DNA of 64,000 bases from Chlorogloeopsis sp. ULAP01 (GCF_030381805.1 NZ_JAUDRH010000004.1:310001-374000), one strand, 5' to 3'; counted from the first letter of the stretch, positions 18,613-27,182 are shown. Notes: generated by a model not told the origin, from the sequence alone. Program-made: numbers and translations.

Positions 18613-19005
18613 TCATTTATTAACAGCGCCGCTAAAATTGGGATTTTTGGCTGCAACTCTTTCACTGATGTAATCATAAAGTTCACGGAATCTGGGAACA
18701 GCCCGCAATTCCAGACGACTACCATCTCTAAGGGTTAGCACCATATCCCCCCACAAGCCAATCCCACGGGGAACTTTCACAATTTTGACAACTTCTGAGT
18801 AAATGACATCGCTGCGATCACGTCCCATCCAACCACCAGTTACAGAAACTCGGCGATCAGTGATGCGGAAACGCAGCCATAAAGCCCTGACAATTGCCCC
18901 AACTGTTAATGGCAAGCCTACAACAGTAAACCCAATTAGTATGTTTATTATCAAATCCCCAATATGGGGCCCACCTTCAAAATAAACTTCTTCACGAATG
19001 CCCAT
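18613..19005 (-). CDS. PH-domain (bPH2-like) membrane-associated protein
   Basis: A 130-residue protein. One hydrophobic helix (I-I-N-I-L-I-G-F-T-V-V-G-L-P-L-T-V-G-A-I-V) is followed by a bacterial pleckstrin-homology-like domain: R-I-T-D-R-R-V-S-V-T-G-G-W-x-G-R, then V-K-I-V-K-V-P-R and L-T-L-R-D-G-S-R-L-E-L. The gene overlaps the end of rnpA by 14 bases and precedes yidC, an arrangement shared by many cyanobacteria. Its function is unknown; the coupling suggests a role in membrane protein biogenesis, which is inference only. Confidence 0.82.
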   Translation of the reverse strand: MGIREEVYFEGGPHIGDLIINILIGFTVVGLPLTVGAIVRALWLRFRITDRRVSVTGGWMGRDRSDVIYSEVVKIVKVPRGIGLWGDMVLTLRDGSRLELRAVPRFRELYDYISERVAAKNPNFSGAVNK

Positions 19006-19414
19006 TTAATACCTCAGCTTGTGCCAACAACTGCTCTAATTCTTGCAGAAATTGTTGGGTTACGCACTTAGATTCTGCTACGCCTGGTTTAACAATTACC
19101 ACTAGACGCCACCCTGGTGAGATTTTGGGCAACAATTGATGCAACGCTGCTGCTATTTGCCGCTTGAGGCGGTTGCGAACTACCGCCCGTTTGCTGACTT
19201 TGGTACTAACCGAAATACCAATTAGGGTTGGAGCAAGAAGTGCTGAGTCTGATGATTGTGCAATCTTGCTCTTTGCATCTACAAAAGGCTGTTTCACAGA
19301 TGACAACCGCAAGGCTCTCAAAGTCAGGTTAGAGCCATGACGGCGAATGCCTTCCCGAAAAACTGCTTGGAAATCGTGGCGAGATTTAAGCCGATATGCT
19401 TTGGGCAAAGCCAC
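18992..19414 (-). CDS. rnpA: Ribonuclease P protein component
   Basis: A 140-residue basic protein that assists the RNase P RNA in trimming tRNA 5' ends. The N-terminus M-A-L-P-K-A-Y-R-L-K-S-R-H-D-F-Q-A-V-F and the RNR signature (K-R-A-V-V-R-N-R-L-K-R-Q-I) are diagnostic. An insert with little conservation (~45-70) lies between them. It follows rpmH by 25 bases and overlaps the PH-domain gene, so all three are probably one transcript. Confidence 0.95.
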   Translation of the reverse strand: MALPKAYRLKSRHDFQAVFREGIRRHGSNLTLRALRLSSVKQPFVDAKSKIAQSSDSALLAPTLIGISVSTKVSKRAVVRNRLKRQIAAALHQLLPKISPGWRLVVIVKPGVAESKCVTQQFLQELEQLLAQAEVLNGHS

Positions 19415-19439
19415 AGCCGCTATTTCTGCTTCTGTTGAG

Positions 19440-19574
19440 TTAGACGCTCAGACGATGACGTCCTTTTCTTCTCCTTGCTCTGAGCACATTTCTGCCATCT
19501 GGTGTCCGCATTCTGGCACGAAAACCAGATGTTCTTTTTCTTTTGCGACAAGTTCCTTCTAAAGTTCTTCGCAT
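19440..19574 (-). CDS. rpmH: 50S ribosomal protein L34
   Basis: A 44-residue, very basic protein read in the - strand from the ATG at 19574 to the TAA at 19442. It carries R-K-R-K-R-T-S-G-F-R-A-R-M-R-T and ends R-K-G-R-H-R-L-S-V, the unmistakable L34 sequence. It is the first gene of the rpmH-rnpA-PH-yidC-jag cluster. A longer frame (19420-19614) overlaps it in another register and is not real. Gly6 of many L34 proteins is Glu here, a small deviation. Confidence 0.95.
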   Translation of the reverse strand: MRRTLEGTCRKRKRTSGFRARMRTPDGRNVLRARRRKGRHRLSV

Positions 19575-19753
19575 ACTCTGATCCTCTCCAACAACTCTTA
19601 ATATAAAATGTCACAATCTATAATTATATCATTAATTTTATGCACAAAGTAGGAAAAGCCTTTAAAATCATGAAAAGCCGATAGCCTCAGAGTTTAAAAT
19701 CTACATATTTCTGAAGATTTTTTGACTATCGACCTTTGATGAGTAAGTCTTAA

Positions 19754-20266
19754 TTAACCGATGCTAAGTAACCAGGTTCCTAAGTAACGAGATAATGGTA
19801 CATCACCGGGAGATTGAATTGAGCAATTGAAATAATAAATTCCACCGAAGGCAGGATTTTTAACGTTAGAGAGTACTAACTCAACATTACTACCTGCTGG
19901 CACTGCCTCTTGAGGGAAAATTTCAATGACGCGATTTTCTTTATCCCATCTAACTTCGGATAGTGGCACTTTTTTGTTTTTTACCCGTACTTCAATATTT
20001 TTGGGATCAAAAGTTCCTTTGTAGTATTGGGGATAAGTAACAACAAATTGAGCAGCAGCCAAGTTCATCTTTTTGGCAGGAATTCTTAAGCGGTATCTAT
20101 CCCAGGCGTTAACGTTACCGCCAAAATCTAAACGAAAGGGTAGCTGGTTCTCACCTTTGACTCCACTAAAGAGTGTGAATCCAGGCAAGGGATTTGCCAA
20201 GCTGATTGCTGGTAAGCCTGCTAGTAAAAAACTAGTCACTGCTAAAGCAGAAAATAAACGTCGCAT
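19754..20266 (-). CDS. DUF2808 secreted protein
   Basis: A 170-residue cyanobacterial protein of the DUF2808 family. The ATG at 20266 starts a signal peptide (M-R-R-L-F-S-A-L-A-V-T-S-F-L-L-A-G-L ... S-L-A-N); an open frame 23 codons longer lacks such sense. The mature domain contains N-A-W-D-R-Y-R-L-R-I-P, Y-P-Q-Y-Y-K-G-T-F-D-P and a V-P-A-G-S-N-V-E-L-V-L strand, all typical of the family. Function unknown; it should lie outside the plasma membrane. Confidence 0.85.
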   Translation of the reverse strand: MRRLFSALAVTSFLLAGLPAISLANPLPGFTLFSGVKGENQLPFRLDFGGNVNAWDRYRLRIPAKKMNLAAAQFVVTYPQYYKGTFDPKNIEVRVKNKKVPLSEVRWDKENRVIEIFPQEAVPAGSNVELVLSNVKNPAFGGIYYFNCSIQSPGDVPLSRYLGTWLLSIG

Positions 20267-21035
20267 GGTTAAGCTCCTGTCGCAGAAAATTATGGTGTGT
20301 GATTTCAGTAATTGGGGATGGGGACTCGTAGCCAAACTTGACTAATAACTTTTAAGAACTGGACGTAAAATTCTGGTGAAAGGTGCCAATTTCTTGTCCT
20401 TGTCAGAATTGTTACTGAAAAAATAGTAATTTAATTTACATTTGATTTTTAAATTCACCTCACTCTTTTTTGAAGAGTAGACGTTTTTATTATTGCTAGC
20501 TTGGCGACATTTTCACCAGGTGTAAAACACAGTTGAGAAAAGATTGTGTTGCAGAATATGTATTAGTGTATCTAAAAATCAGATTTTTGTTATAAAAATT
20601 AAGCGAATCAATACAGCGATCGCTGGTGAAATTGGGCTAGATTGGTTACAACAAACGTTATTCCCAACAAAGTTAATTCTAGTTATTTGAGGATCTAGTT
20701 TGTCAGAAATTAATTGATATTGCACAATGTAAAGAACACACAACAATATTTTTCAATCCCTAAAAGAACTTGAAGACACCGATGCAAAGTTTGGGGATCG
20801 GCATAGGATGTGCAATGAGTAATCCATGAATGCAAGTATCTTTAAAATTGTGACATCCGCGAGTGATACGGTCAGGTTTTGCCTGGGATAAGTAGAGCGG
20901 GAAAGCCTGCGTCGCCATCAACTGGGAAAGCTAATAATCGATAGCTCTGCCTAAGACATTGAGACTGAGTATATTAACTCAACAGAAACATTTCAAAGCT
21001 TGCACAGAAATAAATATTGATCTCAAGGAGATTGC
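20267..21035. other. Long non-coding region upstream of pntA
   Basis: No convincing gene is seen in 769 bases. The left part (20345-20760) is AT-rich with one HIP1 site near 20616. From ~20780 the text is less AT-rich and holds several possible stems: CCGAT...ATCGG near 20779-20800, CAGG-tttt-GCCTG near 20874-20886, and a GCGGGAAAGCCTGCG block near 20898. It could be a long transcribed leader or small RNA before pntA, but no known riboswitch consensus was matched. A Shine-Dalgarno-like AAGGAG lies just before the pntA ATG. Confidence 0.35.
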
Positions 21036-22208
21036 ATGAAAATAGCGGTTGCTAGAGAAATTGAAGTTTGTGAACGTCGTGTGGCTCTAATCCCCGACAC
21101 TGTGGCGCGCTTAGTAAAACAAGGCTTAGAAGTTTGGGTAGAAGCAGGCGCAGGAGAGCGAGCTTTTTTTAGTGATGCTGCTTATGAAGCAGCAGGAGCA
21201 ACAATTATTGCTGATAACAGTAAATTATGGAGTGAAGCAGATATTCTGCTCAAAGTTAGTCCACCGCAAGAGCGGGAAGATGGACGTTCAGAAATTGATT
21301 TACTGAAGGAAGGATCGGTAATAATTAGCTTTCTTAATCCTTTAGGGAATCCAGTCATAGCACAGCGCCTGGCAGAGCGTAAGGTTAGTGCTATCAGTAT
21401 GGAGATGATTCCCCGCACGACAAGAGCACAGAGTATGGATGCTTTGTCATCTCAAGCTTCAATCGCTGGTTATAAGGCAGTACTAATTGCCGCAGCCGCA
21501 CTACCAAAGTACTTTCCGATGCTGACAACAGCTGCTGGCACGATCGCTCCGGCAAAAGTATTTATTATGGGTGCTGGTGTCGCTGGTTTGCAAGCAATAG
21601 CAACTGCTAGACGCCTGGGATCGGTGGTAGAAGCTTTTGATATTCGCCCTGCTGTGAAAGAAGAAGTGCAAAGCCTTGGGGCAAAATTTGTGGAAATCAA
21701 ATTGGACGAAGAAACTACTGCTGTTGGAGGTTACGCGAAGGAAATTTCTGAAGCCAGCAAGCAGCGCACCCAAGAAGTTGTCGCAGAACACATCAAGAAT
21801 GCGGATGTTGTGATTACAACTGCTCAAGTTCCAGGGAAAAAAGCGCCTTTATTAGTCACGCAGGAGATGGTAGCGCAGATGAAACCTGGTTCTGTAATTG
21901 TAGATATTGCGGCAGAACAGGGTGGTAACTGTGCTTGCACCGCTCCCGGCAAAGATATTGTCTGGAATGGAATCACTATCATTGGCCCAATTAATTTACC
22001 ATCTTCAATGCCAGTTCACGCCAGCCAATTGTATGCCAAGAATTTGACATCTTTAATGCAAATACTAATTCGAGACAAGGCTGTGCATCTAGACTTTGCT
22101 GATGACATCATTGATGCCGCTTGTATCACCCATGCAGGTGAAATTCGCTCCTCACGCATCAAAGAGGCGCTGCAAGCTCTTGGTGTTCAACAATCAGCAG
22201 TTAGTTAA
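21036..22208 (+). CDS. pntA: NAD(P) transhydrogenase subunit alpha part 1 (PntA1)
   Basis: The 390-residue NAD(H)-binding subunit (domain I) of proton-translocating transhydrogenase, which moves hydride between NADH and NADP+ using the proton gradient. It is related to alanine dehydrogenase. M-K-I-A-V-A-R-E-I, R-R-V-A-L-I-P-D and the Rossmann loop G-A-G-V-A-G-L (179-185) are clear. The short length shows the alpha subunit is split, as in other cyanobacteria, with membrane helices in the next gene. It precedes pntA2 and pntB on the same strand. The start has a good AAGGAG seven bases upstream. Confidence 0.95.
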   Translation: MKIAVAREIEVCERRVALIPDTVARLVKQGLEVWVEAGAGERAFFSDAAYEAAGATIIADNSKLWSEADILLKVSPPQEREDGRSEIDLLKEGSVIISFLNPLGNPVIAQRLAERKVSAISMEMIPRTTRAQSMDALSSQASIAGYKAVLIAAAALPKYFPMLTTAAGTIAPAKVFIMGAGVAGLQAIATARRLGSVVEAFDIRPAVKEEVQSLGAKFVEIKLDEETTAVGGYAKEISEASKQRTQEVVAEHIKNADVVITTAQVPGKKAPLLVTQEMVAQMKPGSVIVDIAAEQGGNCACTAPGKDIVWNGITIIGPINLPSSMPVHASQLYAKNLTSLMQILIRDKAVHLDFADDIIDAACITHAGEIRSSRIKEALQALGVQQSAVS

Positions 22209-22305
22209 ATAGGGACTAGGGGCTAGGGATTAGAGACTAGGGAATTTTAGCTCTCTAGCCCCTAGCCTCTAACCCCTAGCTTCTAGCCTCTAGCCCCTAA
22301 TAAAG
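22209..22305. repeat. CTAGGGGCTAG-type inverted repeat between pntA1 and pntA2
   Basis: The gap is filled with heptamer-like units (GGGACTA, GGGGCTA, GGGATTA) on the left and their reverse complement (CTAGCCCC, CTAGCCTC) on the right, separated by AATTTTAGCTCT. The two halves could fold into an imperfect stem of about 25 bases in the operon's mRNA. Similar units occur at 18586-18610 and 35560-35598. Confidence 0.6.
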
Positions 22306-22317
22306 GATTTTCTCAAC

Positions 22318-22605
22318 ATGACAGAAGCATTAATCGCTGCTTTGTTTGTATTTGTTTTGGCATCATTTACCGGATTTGAAGTTATCAACAAAGTACCACC
22401 GACTTTGCATACACCTCTGATGTCAGGTTCTAATGCTATTTCTGGCATTGCTGTTTTGGGAGCAATTGTCGCTTCCGGTGCGAAAGAGTGGAATTTGTCA
22501 GTCATTCTCGGTTTGATTGCTATTGTGCTGGCAACTATCAACGTAGTGGGTGGTTTTCTAGTCACTGATCGGATGTTGCAAATGTTCAAGAAGAAAGCTG
22601 GTTAG
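22318..22605 (+). CDS. NAD(P) transhydrogenase subunit alpha part 2 (PntA2)
   Basis: A 95-residue membrane subunit carrying the helices that in enteric bacteria form the C-terminus of PntA. It has about three hydrophobic segments (A-L-I-A-A-L-F-V-F-V-L-A, I-S-G-I-A-V-L-G-A-I-V-A, V-I-L-G-L-I-A-I-V-L-A) and the conserved H-T-P-L-M-S-G-S-N-A-I-S-G motif facing the proton channel. It sits between pntA1 and pntB, with AAGGA upstream of its ATG. Confidence 0.93.
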   Translation: MTEALIAALFVFVLASFTGFEVINKVPPTLHTPLMSGSNAISGIAVLGAIVASGAKEWNLSVILGLIAIVLATINVVGGFLVTDRMLQMFKKKAG

Positions 22606-22614
22606 TGGTTAACA

Positions 22615-22693
22615 ACCAAATACTGTACGGGCGGGTTTTGTTGATTATCTTTCTGTTAAAACCGACGATTTATCTTTTAAACCTGCTCCTACT
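22615..22693 (+). repeat. Palindromic interspersed repeat, diverged copy A
   Basis: It begins TACTGTACGGGCGGGTTTT and ends with AAACCTGCTCCTACTA, the same outer arms as two better-preserved copies at 31359-31427 and 34391-34462. The middle is diverged. The arms are near-complementary, so the element could fold back. It separates pntA2 from pntB. Confidence 0.65.
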
Positions 22694-22725
22694 AGCAATC
22701 AATAATTACCAATTACGGCGAAATT

Positions 22726-24132
22726 ATGACTGACTTTTTACCAACTGGGATTCAACTGACTTACTTAGTCGCTGCATCTCTATTTATTTTGGGTTTGAAA
22801 AAGCTGGGTTCACCCGCTACAGCACGGCAAGGTAATGTTGTTGCAGCTGTGGGAATGCTGTTGGCGATCGCAGCAACACTCTTGGATCAGCATGTGTTGA
22901 ACTTTGAAATGATTTTGTTGGGGTTGGCAATTGGATCGGTGTTGGGTGCGATCGCTGCCTATAAAGTCCAAATGACGGATATGCCCCAAATGGTGGGTTT
23001 ACTGAACGGACTTGGTGGCGCTGCTTCTGCACTCGTTGCTGTTGCTGAATTTTGGCGGCTGCTGCAACATGGGGAAGCTATAGCCCTAGATGCCAATATT
23101 TCCATGCTTTTGGATGTGTTAATTGGTGGTGTTACATTTACGGGCAGTATGGTGGCATTTGCCAAGCTGCAAGGGATTATGAGCGGTGCTCCAATTACAT
23201 TCCCCTTACAGCAACTCATCAACGTTTTACTGTTAGGTTCCTATGTGGTGGGCAGTGCCTTTTTAATCGTAGCGCCGCATAACTTGTCTATCTTTTTAGC
23301 GATCGTTGCAGTTTCTTTAGTTTTGGGCGTGATGTTCGTCATCCCCATCGGTGGTGGTGATATGCCAGTAGTAATTTCGCTGTTGAACTCATTTTCTGGT
23401 TTAGCTGCGGCGGCGGCTGGTTTTGTGGTGATGAACAATATGCTAATCATTGCTGGCGCATTGGTGGGAGCATCAGGTATCATCCTCACCGAAATTATGT
23501 GTAAGGCGATGAATCGTTCTTTGGTGAGCGTTCTGTTTGGTGCTTTTGGTACAAGTGGAGGTGCTAGTGCTACTGGTGGCGGTGCTGGTACAACAGATCA
23601 AACAGTTCGCAGCATCGATCCAGAAGAAGGCGCAATGATGTTGGGTTATGCTCGTTCTGTAGTGATTGTGCCTGGTTATGGGATGGCAGTGGCGCAAGCA
23701 CAGCATAGTGTGCGCGAGTTAGCAGATCAGCTTGAACGTATGGGTGTTGATGTTAAGTATGCTATTCACCCTGTAGCTGGAAGAATGCCAGGACACATGA
23801 ATGTATTGTTAGCAGAGGCGAATGTGCCTTATGAGCAATTACACGATATGGAAGATATTAATCCCCAATTTGAGCAAACGGACGTAGCGTTAGTGATTGG
23901 GGCAAATGATGTTGTCAACCCAGCTGCACGCAGTGATGCCAATAGCCCGATTTACGGAATGCCTATTTTAGAGGTAGATCGGGCAAAGCAGACAATTGTA
24001 ATTAAGCGTGGGATGAGTACGGGTTTTGCTGGTGTAGATAACGAGTTGTTCTACAAGGATAAAACCACGATGCTGTTTGGTAGTGCCAAAGAAATGGTGG
24101 CAAAGTTAGTTTCTGAGGTGAAGCAGTTGTAG
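22726..24132 (+). CDS. pntB: NAD(P) transhydrogenase subunit beta
   Basis: A 468-residue subunit with about nine membrane helices (domain II, residues ~1-275) and a C-terminal NADP(H)-binding domain III. The latter shows V-I-V-P-G-Y-G-M-A-V-A-Q-A-Q, H-P-V-A-G-R-M-P-G-H-M-N-V-L-L-A-E, I-G-A-N-D-V-V-N-P-A and K-R-G-M-S-T-G-F-A-G, all conserved. With PntA1 and PntA2 it completes the transhydrogenase in the plasma or thylakoid membrane and links NADPH supply to the proton gradient. A hairpin just beyond the stop closes the operon. Confidence 0.96.
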   Translation: MTDFLPTGIQLTYLVAASLFILGLKKLGSPATARQGNVVAAVGMLLAIAATLLDQHVLNFEMILLGLAIGSVLGAIAAYKVQMTDMPQMVGLLNGLGGAASALVAVAEFWRLLQHGEAIALDANISMLLDVLIGGVTFTGSMVAFAKLQGIMSGAPITFPLQQLINVLLLGSYVVGSAFLIVAPHNLSIFLAIVAVSLVLGVMFVIPIGGGDMPVVISLLNSFSGLAAAAAGFVVMNNMLIIAGALVGASGIILTEIMCKAMNRSLVSVLFGAFGTSGGASATGGGAGTTDQTVRSIDPEEGAMMLGYARSVVIVPGYGMAVAQAQHSVRELADQLERMGVDVKYAIHPVAGRMPGHMNVLLAEANVPYEQLHDMEDINPQFEQTDVALVIGANDVVNPAARSDANSPIYGMPILEVDRAKQTIVIKRGMSTGFAGVDNELFYKDKTTMLFGSAKEMVAKLVSEVKQL

Positions 24133-24144
24133 AACCCCACCCCT

Positions 24145-24180
24145 TACCCCTCCTAGCTTGCGGGGAGGGGTAAAATATTT
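24145..24180 (+). terminator. Terminator of the pnt operon
   Basis: A nine-base stem (TACCCCTCC, 24145-24153, with GGAGGGGTA, 24164-24172) is followed by AAATATTTTT, 12 bases after the pntB stop. This is a good intrinsic-terminator layout. Confidence 0.75.
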
Positions 24181-24400
24181 TTAGCTCACTTTAGTTTCAT
24201 TAGCTGTATTTAAAAGGGCTGTAGCAACTTCAGTAGTAATGTCTCCAGCAGCAATGTCATTACTATTTTTCAATTCACCCAAAACTTGGATAATATCATC
24301 AATTTTTTCTAAACCTGTAATCGTTAAAACAGAGCTACAATTTTTGCTGCTCCTAAGGATTAACAGAAAATAAATTACCCAATAAATGTAGTGGATTGAC
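24181..24400 (-). other. Open coding-like segment without start codon
   Basis: On the - strand an open frame ends at the TAA at 24183-24181 and reads back about 75 codons with no Met, including T-I-T-G-L-E-K-I-D-D-I-I-Q-V-L-G-E-L and G-D-I-T-T-E-V-A-T-A-L-L-N-T-A. The second half has the residue balance of a real soluble protein. It may be the tail of a gene cut by insertion of the neighbouring IS remnant. I do not recognise the family. Confidence 0.3.
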
Positions 24401-24404
24401 TGGG

Positions 24405-24614
24405 CTAATTTAGTGCATTAGGATAGAGATGTTTAAGTTTGATGCGGGCATCAGGGGTAGTAAAGCGCCATTGAACTTGGCAGGCAGTGCAATTACGCTG
24501 ATTCTGCCAAGCAGATAACTCCTGTTATAACTTAGTGGCAGACGAAATACGACGGTCAAGGCATTGTTGAGAAAGTACACTTAACTCAATTTCTGCAACA
24601 TTGAGCCAACTACT
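24405..24614 (-). pseudogene. IS630-family transposase remnant (C-terminal end)
   Basis: The - strand encodes S-W-L-N-V-A-E-I-E-L-S-V-L-S-Q-Q-C-L-D-R-R-I, then an in-frame TAA (24527-24525), then Q-E-L-S-A-W-Q-N-Q-R-N and V-Q-W-R-F-T-T-P-D-A-R-I-K-L-K-H-L-Y-P, ending at a TAG (24407-24405). This matches the conserved last third of IS630-type DDE transposases. The N-terminal and catalytic parts are missing and no terminal repeats were recognised, so it is a dead fragment. Confidence 0.8.
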
Positions 24615-24674
24615 TTATTGCACTATTTTAGTCCGGTCACGCCACTAGACTATTAACTATTAGCTGTTAGCATA

Positions 24675-26051
24675 CTAACCAATCAGTCGCTTTAAAAAAG
24701 ACAACTTCCCTTCATAGGGTGCATATCGCCATTTTAAGTCTAGCCAGAAAGAATTTTGCAACACGCTTTTGTAATGAGAAAAGGTGTCAAAACTAGCTTT
24801 ACCGTGATAGCTACTCATACCGCTATCACCCACGCCACCAAAGGGCAAAGTTGGCACACCAAATTGCATGAGCGTATCGTTGAGGCAAACGCCGCCAGAT
24901 GAGGTAGATTGTAAAACTCGCTGTTGCAGATTTTTATTGTTAGAAAATAAATATAAGGCTAAAGGTTTTGGTCGAGAGTTAATATTATTTATCACATCTG
25001 CAATATTGGTATATGTAATTATAGGTAAAATGGGACCAAAAATTTCTTCCTGCATGACATAATCGTCCCAAGAAATATGATCAAGAACTGTAGGAGAAAT
25101 ATAAAGCTGATCCCGATTAGTTTTTCCGCCAATTACTATTTCACCATCATCTAAAAATTTTATGAGTCGCTCAAAATGTTTGTCATGAATAATTCGGGCA
25201 TAATCGGGACTATTAGCTGGATTTTCACCATAAAACTCTTGCAGACATTTTTTAATACTATCTAGTAAAGGTTGTTTAATATCTTGATGTACTAAAAGGT
25301 AGTCAGGTGCAATGCAAGTCTGTCCGGCATTAACAAATTTACCCCAACAAATTCTTCTCGCAGTTTTTTCGATATCAATTTCAGTATCTACAATACAAGG
25401 ACTCTTGCCACCCAATTCTAAAGTTACTGGTGTCAGATGTTTGGCAGCTGCTTCCATGACCATTCTACCCACAGCAGTGCTACCAGTAAAAAAGATGTGA
25501 TCAAACTTTTCTGCTAATAAATTTTGGCTCGTTTCTACCGCACCTTCTACCACAGTAATATAAGCAGGATCAAAAGTTCTTTTAATTATTTCGGCTAACA
25601 AAGTAGAAGTGTGAGGAGCAAATTCTGAAGGTTTGAGGATGGCACAGTTACCAGCAGCGATCGCACCTACTAATGGAGAAATTATTAAATGAAATGGATA
25701 ATTCCAAGGACTGATAATCAAAACCACCCCTAGTGGTTCTGGTTGAATTCGTGCTGAGTAGGGAAAAAACTCTAAGGAAACTGCTGCTTTTTTAGGTTTA
25801 ATCCAATTTCTAATATTTTTTCTAGCATAATCTATTTCTTTGATAGTACTAATTTCTGTGAGATAACTTTCAAATATCGGCTTATGTAAATCTGCTGTTA
25901 ACGCTTTTAAAATTTCCTGTTCATGTTCAATAACTACTTGCTTGAGACTTTCCAAATTTTTGAGCCGAAAATTTAATTCTTTTGTTTGACCTGTTGCAAA
26001 AAAATTACGTTGTTTGTGAACAAGCTCACATACTGATAATTCAACACCCAT
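24675..26051 (-). CDS. Aldehyde dehydrogenase (class 3 / fatty aldehyde type)
   Basis: A 458-residue NAD(P)-dependent aldehyde dehydrogenase. Conserved parts: S-P-W-N-Y-P with Asn117 of the oxyanion hole, F-F-T-G-S-T-A-V-G (187-195) for cofactor binding, L-E-L-G-G-K-S-P with base Glu212, and N-A-G-Q-T-C with nucleophile Cys246. The short length and C-terminal G-M-S-S-Y-H-G-K match class 3 enzymes, which in cyanobacteria oxidise long-chain fatty aldehydes to fatty acids. Physiological substrate is inferred from family only. The last ~20 residues are basic and aromatic and may touch the membrane. It lies 30 bases after a two-component hybrid gene on the same strand. Confidence 0.92.
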   Translation of the reverse strand: MGVELSVCELVHKQRNFFATGQTKELNFRLKNLESLKQVVIEHEQEILKALTADLHKPIFESYLTEISTIKEIDYARKNIRNWIKPKKAAVSLEFFPYSARIQPEPLGVVLIISPWNYPFHLIISPLVGAIAAGNCAILKPSEFAPHTSTLLAEIIKRTFDPAYITVVEGAVETSQNLLAEKFDHIFFTGSTAVGRMVMEAAAKHLTPVTLELGGKSPCIVDTEIDIEKTARRICWGKFVNAGQTCIAPDYLLVHQDIKQPLLDSIKKCLQEFYGENPANSPDYARIIHDKHFERLIKFLDDGEIVIGGKTNRDQLYISPTVLDHISWDDYVMQEEIFGPILPIITYTNIADVINNINSRPKPLALYLFSNNKNLQQRVLQSTSSGGVCLNDTLMQFGVPTLPFGGVGDSGMSSYHGKASFDTFSHYKSVLQNSFWLDLKWRYAPYEGKLSFLKRLIG

Positions 26052-26081
26052 TTTTTTACCTTGAAAAATATCAGAATAACC

Positions 26082-27182
26082 TTACTGTTTCATAGGTAAA
26101 TTCACAATAAATATACTACCTTTACCTACTTCTGAATCGACTTCGATAGTCCCTTTGTGTGCTTCAACAATTCGCCGAGAAAGATACAATCCTAAACCAC
26201 TACCAGAACGCTTGTGACTGCCTTGGCGAAATCTTTCAAATAAAGTTGTTTGTTCTTCGGGAGGAATGCCTACTCCTGTATCTGCAACTTTGATGGTAAC
26301 GCTTTCACCAGAAGTGATAGATGGTGTGAGATTGACTGTCACAGAGCCAGTATCAGTGAATTTGATGGCATTGCCAATCAAATTAGTAAATAACCGATGC
26401 AGTTCTAAGCGATCGCCTACGACTGTGCTTGTAGTTGAGTCTTCACATAGATCCAAATTTACAGCTAGTCCCTTTTGTTGAGCTAAAGGAGTTAACTCGC
26501 CTGCAACTTCTTTTAGTAACTGTGCTAAATTTACTGGTTGAAATGCCAGAGCCTTACGACCCGCTTCAAAACGATAAACTTCTAGCAAGGTGTTTACCAT
26601 AGTCAACAGGTTGCTGTTGCTGCGAGCCATGATTGTAATCACTTCCTGCATTTGTGATGATAACTGCCCCAAAGCTCCCTCGTGAAACAACATCAGCATT
26701 CGATCTGCCGCTACTAAGGGAGTGCGTAAGTCGTGAGTTAGGCGAGAGACAAAATCTTCTCTTTGGCGGGCAATTTCATCGCGTTCATCAATACTGTGCT
26801 TGAGGCGAAGCAGCGATCGCACTCGTGCCAATAATTCGTCTACTGTGACAGGTTTGCGGATAAAATCATCTGCACCCAAGTCTAGACCATGCGCGACATT
26901 GGGTGAGTCATGGGCAGTAATCAACAGAATCGGGACAAACGGCAAACTCTTGTTTTCTCTAATACATTTAGTGACTTCGTAACCATCCATCCCTGGCATC
27001 ATCAGATCCAGCAACACTAAATCAAATGGTGCTTCTGCAATTTTTGCTAATGCGGAAGAGCCGTTTTCTGCTGTGCTAACTGTGTAGCCTTCTTCCTCCA
27101 AAATAGTTTTAATTAAAAATACGTTATCTGGGGAATCATCTACTACCAGTATTTTATCGGAGCGAGAAGATAGAGCATTCAT
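26082..27182 (-). CDS. Response regulator-histidine kinase hybrid
   Basis: A 366-residue cytoplasmic signalling protein: receiver domain (~8-125) with acidic pocket D15/D16 and phospho-acceptor D59, then a dimerisation domain with H150 in R-L-T-H-D-L-R-T-P-L, then an ATPase domain with the N-box L-I-G-N-A-I-K-F-T-D, V-A-D-T-G-V-G-I-P and G-S-G-L-G-L. There is no membrane or sensor domain, so input must arrive by phosphorylation of the receiver or through partners. It is followed by the aldehyde dehydrogenase after 30 bases, so joint transcription is plausible. Target unknown. Confidence 0.92.
   Translation of the reverse strand: MNALSSRSDKILVVDDSPDNVFLIKTILEEEGYTVSTAENGSSALAKIAEAPFDLVLLDLMMPGMDGYEVTKCIRENKSLPFVPILLITAHDSPNVAHGLDLGADDFIRKPVTVDELLARVRSLLRLKHSIDERDEIARQREDFVSRLTHDLRTPLVAADRMLMLFHEGALGQLSSQMQEVITIMARSNSNLLTMVNTLLEVYRFEAGRKALAFQPVNLAQLLKEVAGELTPLAQQKGLAVNLDLCEDSTTSTVVGDRLELHRLFTNLIGNAIKFTDTGSVTVNLTPSITSGESVTIKVADTGVGIPPEEQTTLFERFRQGSHKRSGSGLGLYLSRRIVEAHKGTIEVDSEVGKGSIFIVNLPMKQ

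Noticed and set aside
19420..19614. A 64-codon open frame on the - strand
   Set aside because: It is out of register with rpmH, whose L34 sequence is certain, so the longer frame is a shadow.
20870..20960. A cobalamin-type riboswitch before pntA
   Set aside because: A GGGAAAGCC piece looks similar, but the B12-box consensus and its surrounding stems are absent.
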